Shown: positions 29,471 through 33,547 of the stretch, in pieces
Numbering within the stretch: the first letter of the stretch is position 1
Layout: each line of letters opens with the position of its first letter
Assembly (NCBI GenBank): GCA_003568945.1
Contig: BDIP01000062.1
Coordinates: forward strand, 1 to 33,547
Source of the DNA: Kipferlia bialata
Taxonomy: Eukaryota > Fornicata
Direction: 5' to 3'
Length of the DNA stretch: 33,547 bases
Program-made: the position numbers and the translations under genes
Notes under the pieces: model-generated
Told to the model about the DNA's origin: nothing
What the model saw: only the letters and a program-made list of their open reading frames with translations
The model's database searches: none

Positions 29471-32400
29471 TTAGCTGAGTGCTGCTGCCAGTGCTGCCAG
29501 CAGGGCCTGTCTCTCTGACCTGTCAGACCCCGATGACCCAGAGTCATCCCCAGAGGTCACGGTCTGGGGGTGAGGGGAGGCAGGGTATACACACTCACCT
29601 ATATGTATACATGTGTGGTATACTATATCCTATACACACTCACCAGGGTGCCCTCCCCTGAGTCTGTGTCTGCATATACCAGATCATAGTGGGGGTCCTC
29701 TGCTCTGTACACATTGGTGGTGGTATCCTCCCAGACCACACGCACAATGCCCTTCCTCTCTCTCTTGGTCACCTTGCCCTGCTTGGGCTCACCTCGCCCA
29801 TCCCAGCCATCCTGCCTGCCCCACCTACAGATAAGAGAGAGAGAGAGAGAAAGAGATATCACTCTCATAAGTGACCTACACCATATACGTACTTCCAGTC
29901 GGGTCCCCTGTGTACGTTGGCCCCCACACGCAGACGCTCAGACTCTACGACTGCACCACCAGCAGGCCACTGGGGGCTAGACCTGGCATAAGTGACCCCC
30001 AAGCAAGCTCAGCACCATATGACTATGCCTATACCACATGCATACACTACCCATACCTGGTGACAGCCTCTGCAGACCCTGAGGTCTGGGTGGCACTGGT
30101 ACTAGACCCTCCGCCTAGCAGCTGACCCAGTACAGAGGCCATAGAAGTGTCTCTGCTGGAGGATCCAGTGGGCAGAGTATCCTGGAGTCACATAATACAG
30201 ACAGTACTACATGAAGAGTGTACCGCACATGCAACATGATCTACACCATACAGATATATCCAACTATAAGTAAAAATGACATCAGCCACGTACCAGCTCT
30301 CCGCTGTCTGTGTCGGCATAGACAAGCTCATACTTGCCCACACACCCAGCAAAGTAGGAGTGCTTCTCCCCGTTGTGTGGCCATCTGACACCCACTGCGT
30401 GTAGGGGGTCTCTGGACACCAGGATACCAATGCCTCCATTGCCGCCGTCCTGAGGTAAGATGACACTCGACATTATATAGGACATCTGACCAACACGTGT
30501 CTCTCCCACCTGATCGTCCGAACACCAGTCGGGTCCCCTCCTGACCTTGGCCCCTATCCGCACCCTCTGCTTAGCATCCACCCTGTCCCCTGCCTTGGGC
30601 CTGTCAGAGGCTGAGGTAGAGGCTGGTACACTACTAGAGACGGAGGCACCTGGGGCACCGGGGGTGTAGTAGTACAGGTCGAACCTGGGTCAGATAGTGA
30701 CATGACCAATGGCCACAGACTACTATGAGGTTGTGATGTACATGCCCACTCACTTGCCGTCGTGTCCCCCCCTGTAGCGGTATGAGTCGGAACCCCCATC
30801 CCACTTGACCCCAACCCACCCGTTCTACGTGTCAGAGAGATGTTGAATAAAGAGCATGAAAGAGAGAGACTCAGAGTGTGTCACTACCAATCAGCTAACA
30901 GACAGGATGTTGAATATGGATACAACCCTCACCTTGCTGTGTTCGTCGAGGATCGTCCCCACCCCACGGTGGTCCTGCTCGCCCCACTTCCAGTCTGCGC
31001 CCCTCACCACCCTGGCCTTGCTGCGCAGGGATGACTGAGCCACACGGACACGGGGGCCCTGGAAGTGAGACATTTGGGCGATATAGGGTCGGTGGGTTCA
31101 TGTCACGGATCGAGTATCAACATGAGAATCAACACCCTGTACCTGTGCTGTAGCGGATGGCTGAGCTGCCTGGCCATGACCATCGGTGTAGACAAGGTCA
31201 TACCTGGGGTGGGACAAGGAGAATTGCAGAGATGACTAGGTATATTGGTTGCACTCACTTTCCCTCGTCTCCTGCCCTGTACCGGTATGTGTCACTGATA
31301 CCAGCCCAGGTGACGGCCACCCATCCTGCCTGGGGGTTAGGCGGTAAGAAGATGTAGAACAGAACATATATCACTGTAGACTGTAGTACCTTGCTGCTGG
31401 GTCCCATGACCTGTCCCTCTCTGCCCTTGTCCTGGTCACCCCACTTCCAGTCCTGGGGTGGGTGGGGGTATGTATACGCATATATGTAGGTAAAACGAAA
31501 TACCATTGAGCGACGTCACAATACATGTGGATAATACCAGCCGGCGTATCTACATGGTCACCCACCTGGCCTCTCCTGCACTTGGCCCCCACCCTCAGAG
31601 ACTCGCAGTCCACCCTAGCCCCTGCCGTGGCGTGCCTCTCAACCTCCTTGTTGTGGGTTGGGGATGACCTCTGGGGCACTCCCTCCACGTAGATGAGGTC
31701 ATAGCAGTTGCCCCTGCCACACTGGTACCTGCATGTACGGCCGTTGTCCCACCTCACGTGCACAAGGCCGTCACCTGCGTTGCCTATCAGCACACCGCTG
31801 CCCTCCGAGTCCTGGTTGCCGTATGTCCAGTCGTACCCCCTGCCCACCCTGGCCCCTACCCTGAGGCTGGCCCCTGCGACCACTCTCTTGGTGGCATCGT
31901 AGCGGTACTCGTCCAGGGAGCCCTGGGGTCAGGGGGTGAACACATACATAATACTACACGATCCCTCAAAGGGGAGAGTCTCACAGCCACCCACCTGTCC
32001 TGTGTACACCAGGTCGTACATGCCGTCGAACCCACACCTGAGGGTGAGAGAGAATACGGTACAGACACAGTATCCACCCCACCTGTAGTTGGCCTTCTGA
32101 CCCCTGGCCCAGCGCACTATCAGCTCCTGGTCGTTGCCAGTCCCGACACTCTCCAGTACTCCCACCCCGTTCTCCCCGTGCTGGTCGCCCCACTTCCAGT
32201 CTGGGGTTAGGATAGGGGGCAGAGACACGTGTGGGTATCTCCTAACTAACTGCCACCCACCTCTTCCCCTTGTGACGCTGGCCCCCTTGACCCAGGTGGA
32301 GGCCTCAACCCTGGTGCCCTGGGGGTGAGTGGTGACAGTATACAACCCTCAGGTGTAAGAAGTGCCCCGTACCTTGGGGGGCTGGGCCACTGTGGTCTGG

Positions 32401-33547
32401 GACTCTGGTATGTACCCAGGGGTGGGGCCGGAGGGCTTGGTCACGTAGGCTAGGTCGTAGTTGCCGTCAATGCCTGCCCGGTAGCACTGCTGGGGGCCCT
32501 GGGAGTGAGTCGACACAAGACGCCGTGACACTGTGTATAGCCTATACATCAGTACATGTGCTGCGTACCTCAGACCACTTGACCACCACCCACCCGTGGT
32601 CGGTGGGGTCCTTGGAGACCAGGGTCCCGTGTCCGTCCTTGTCCTGTCTGCCATACTTCCAATCCAGACCCCTCGTCACCCTGGCCCCAACCTGTAGGTG
32701 TGGCCCATAGACCACCCTGTGGGAGGGGGGGTGGGCGTACTCGGCCTCGCCCTGGGGGTCAGGGTAGGATATATGGGAATCAATGCTACAAATCAGGACA
32801 TTTGCAGAGACAATTATGTACACTATGTCTACATGTAGCATACCTCCCCGCAGTAGATGAGGTCGAAGCTGGCACCGGCGCCACACCTGAGAGTAAGAAA
32901 GAGAGAGATGATACGATACACGAAGACATTGCTCCTACTACACGATGGTCGCATGAGTACTATATGCCACAACCCATGTGCCTGTAGTGTGGCTGTCGCA
33001 TTATGGTATTTATAAATAAGTATGCATATATGAGATGATTCAATATATAGGATACCCTAGTACCTGTAGTTTGCCTGTCTGCCGTTGTCCCACTTGACCT
33101 TGAGGTTCATGTCCCTGCTGTCGGGGCCCAGGATGGTACCCACCCCCTGCTCCCCGTCCTGGTTGCCCCACCTCCAGTCTGGGGTGAGAGGGAGACAGAA
33201 CTATAGAGTGGAGACAGAGGGTGGAGTGAGTGGGACATGCACTAGGTACCTGGCCCTCTGGCCACCCTGGCCCCAGACACATAGCTGTTGGCATTGACGC
33301 ACTGGCCCTGGGGGTGAGAGGGAGACTGACCAGGAGAAGAGGGGATAGGTATATACATACATACCACTCACCTTGACCACTGTGGCTGCTGGCCCCCGGT
33401 CTGCCTCGGCCTCCTTGGGCAGGGGGTCCAGGGGGGTGTTGTGGGCAGAGTGCCACTCCTGGCATCAGACACTATATACATACACATATGACCATAGGTG
33501 TATGCCACCTTGATCTCCTCCTTCAGTATCAGTATCAGTATATATAG
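29471..33547 (-). CDS. Multi-MIB/HERC2-repeat protein (5' end outside window)
   Basis: At least 21 exons in phase run from 33458 to the TAA at 29471 and give 799 residues; a further short exon ending at 33509 reaches the edge. Eight MIB/HERC2 units can be counted from their DW-x-x-G-x-QD cores: DWRWGNQDGEQGVG, DWKYGRQDKDGHG, DWKWGDQHGENGVG, DWTYGNQDSEGSG, DWKWGDQDKGREG, DWKWGEQDHRGVG, a divergent DWCSDDQDGGNGG and DWKWGRQDGWDGRG. Each is followed by a V-x-V-x-W strand and a YDLVY-type end. Animal Mind bomb proteins use two such domains to bind substrate tails; HERC2 has one. Here they are joined by short Pro/Ser/Thr linkers. No RING, ankyrin or HECT domain appears in the visible part. The C-terminus is short and Ser/Ala-rich. 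A scaffold or ubiquitin-ligase substrate arm is inferred. Confidence 0.85.

Overview
This window looks like nuclear DNA of an intron-dense protist. Almost every gene is cut by many short introns, mostly 50-120 bases, with GTATG, GTACG, GTGAG or GTGGG donors. Many introns end in a compact CTNACCCC(C)AG acceptor, which resembles the fused branch-point/3' splice motif known from Giardia and Trichomonas. This, with the gene content, suggests a metamonad, possibly a free-living fornicate such as Kipferlia. That placement is inference. All three stop codons occur as true gene ends. No tRNA, rRNA, CRISPR array or intact mobile element was seen.

Layout. 50-1370 (+): C-terminal half of a MATE transporter. 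1691-5145 (-): C-terminal half of SMC5, which breaks off near a poly-C run. 5272-5489 (+): short tail of an unidentified gene. 6024-8673 (+): MFS transporter with a long soluble N-terminus. 9058-10046 (-): Kelch protein, divergent from 10208-11592 (+): ESCRT-I Vps23/TSG101 core without a UEV domain. 11712-13245 (-): phosphatidylserine decarboxylase. 13536-14606 (-): dsRNA-binding-domain protein. 14771-15360 and 15759-16311 (+): two tandem paralogues of unknown function. 16707-20174 (-): VP39-like cap 2'-O-methyltransferase with an Arg/Asp/Glu-rich N-terminus, head to head with 20284-22826 (+): Cet1-like mRNA 5'-triphosphatase. 23838-24993, 25692-27040 and 27653-28983 (-): three tandem copies of an unrecognised small protein, each predicted to be N-myristoylated. 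29471 to the right edge (-): a protein with at least eight MIB/HERC2 repeats.

The clearest functional link is the divergent capping pair: two enzymes of mRNA cap synthesis and modification share a 109-base intergenic region. Other genes serve lipid synthesis, endosomal sorting, DNA repair and transport, with no evident operon logic.

Two patterns stand out beyond the genes. In five introns, the exon edge with its splice site is repeated a short distance inside the intron (a splice-site echo). Each spacer of the three-gene tandem family holds a near-perfect palindrome with a single central base. All gene models were built by eye; exon phases add up in each model, but no transcript or database evidence was available.
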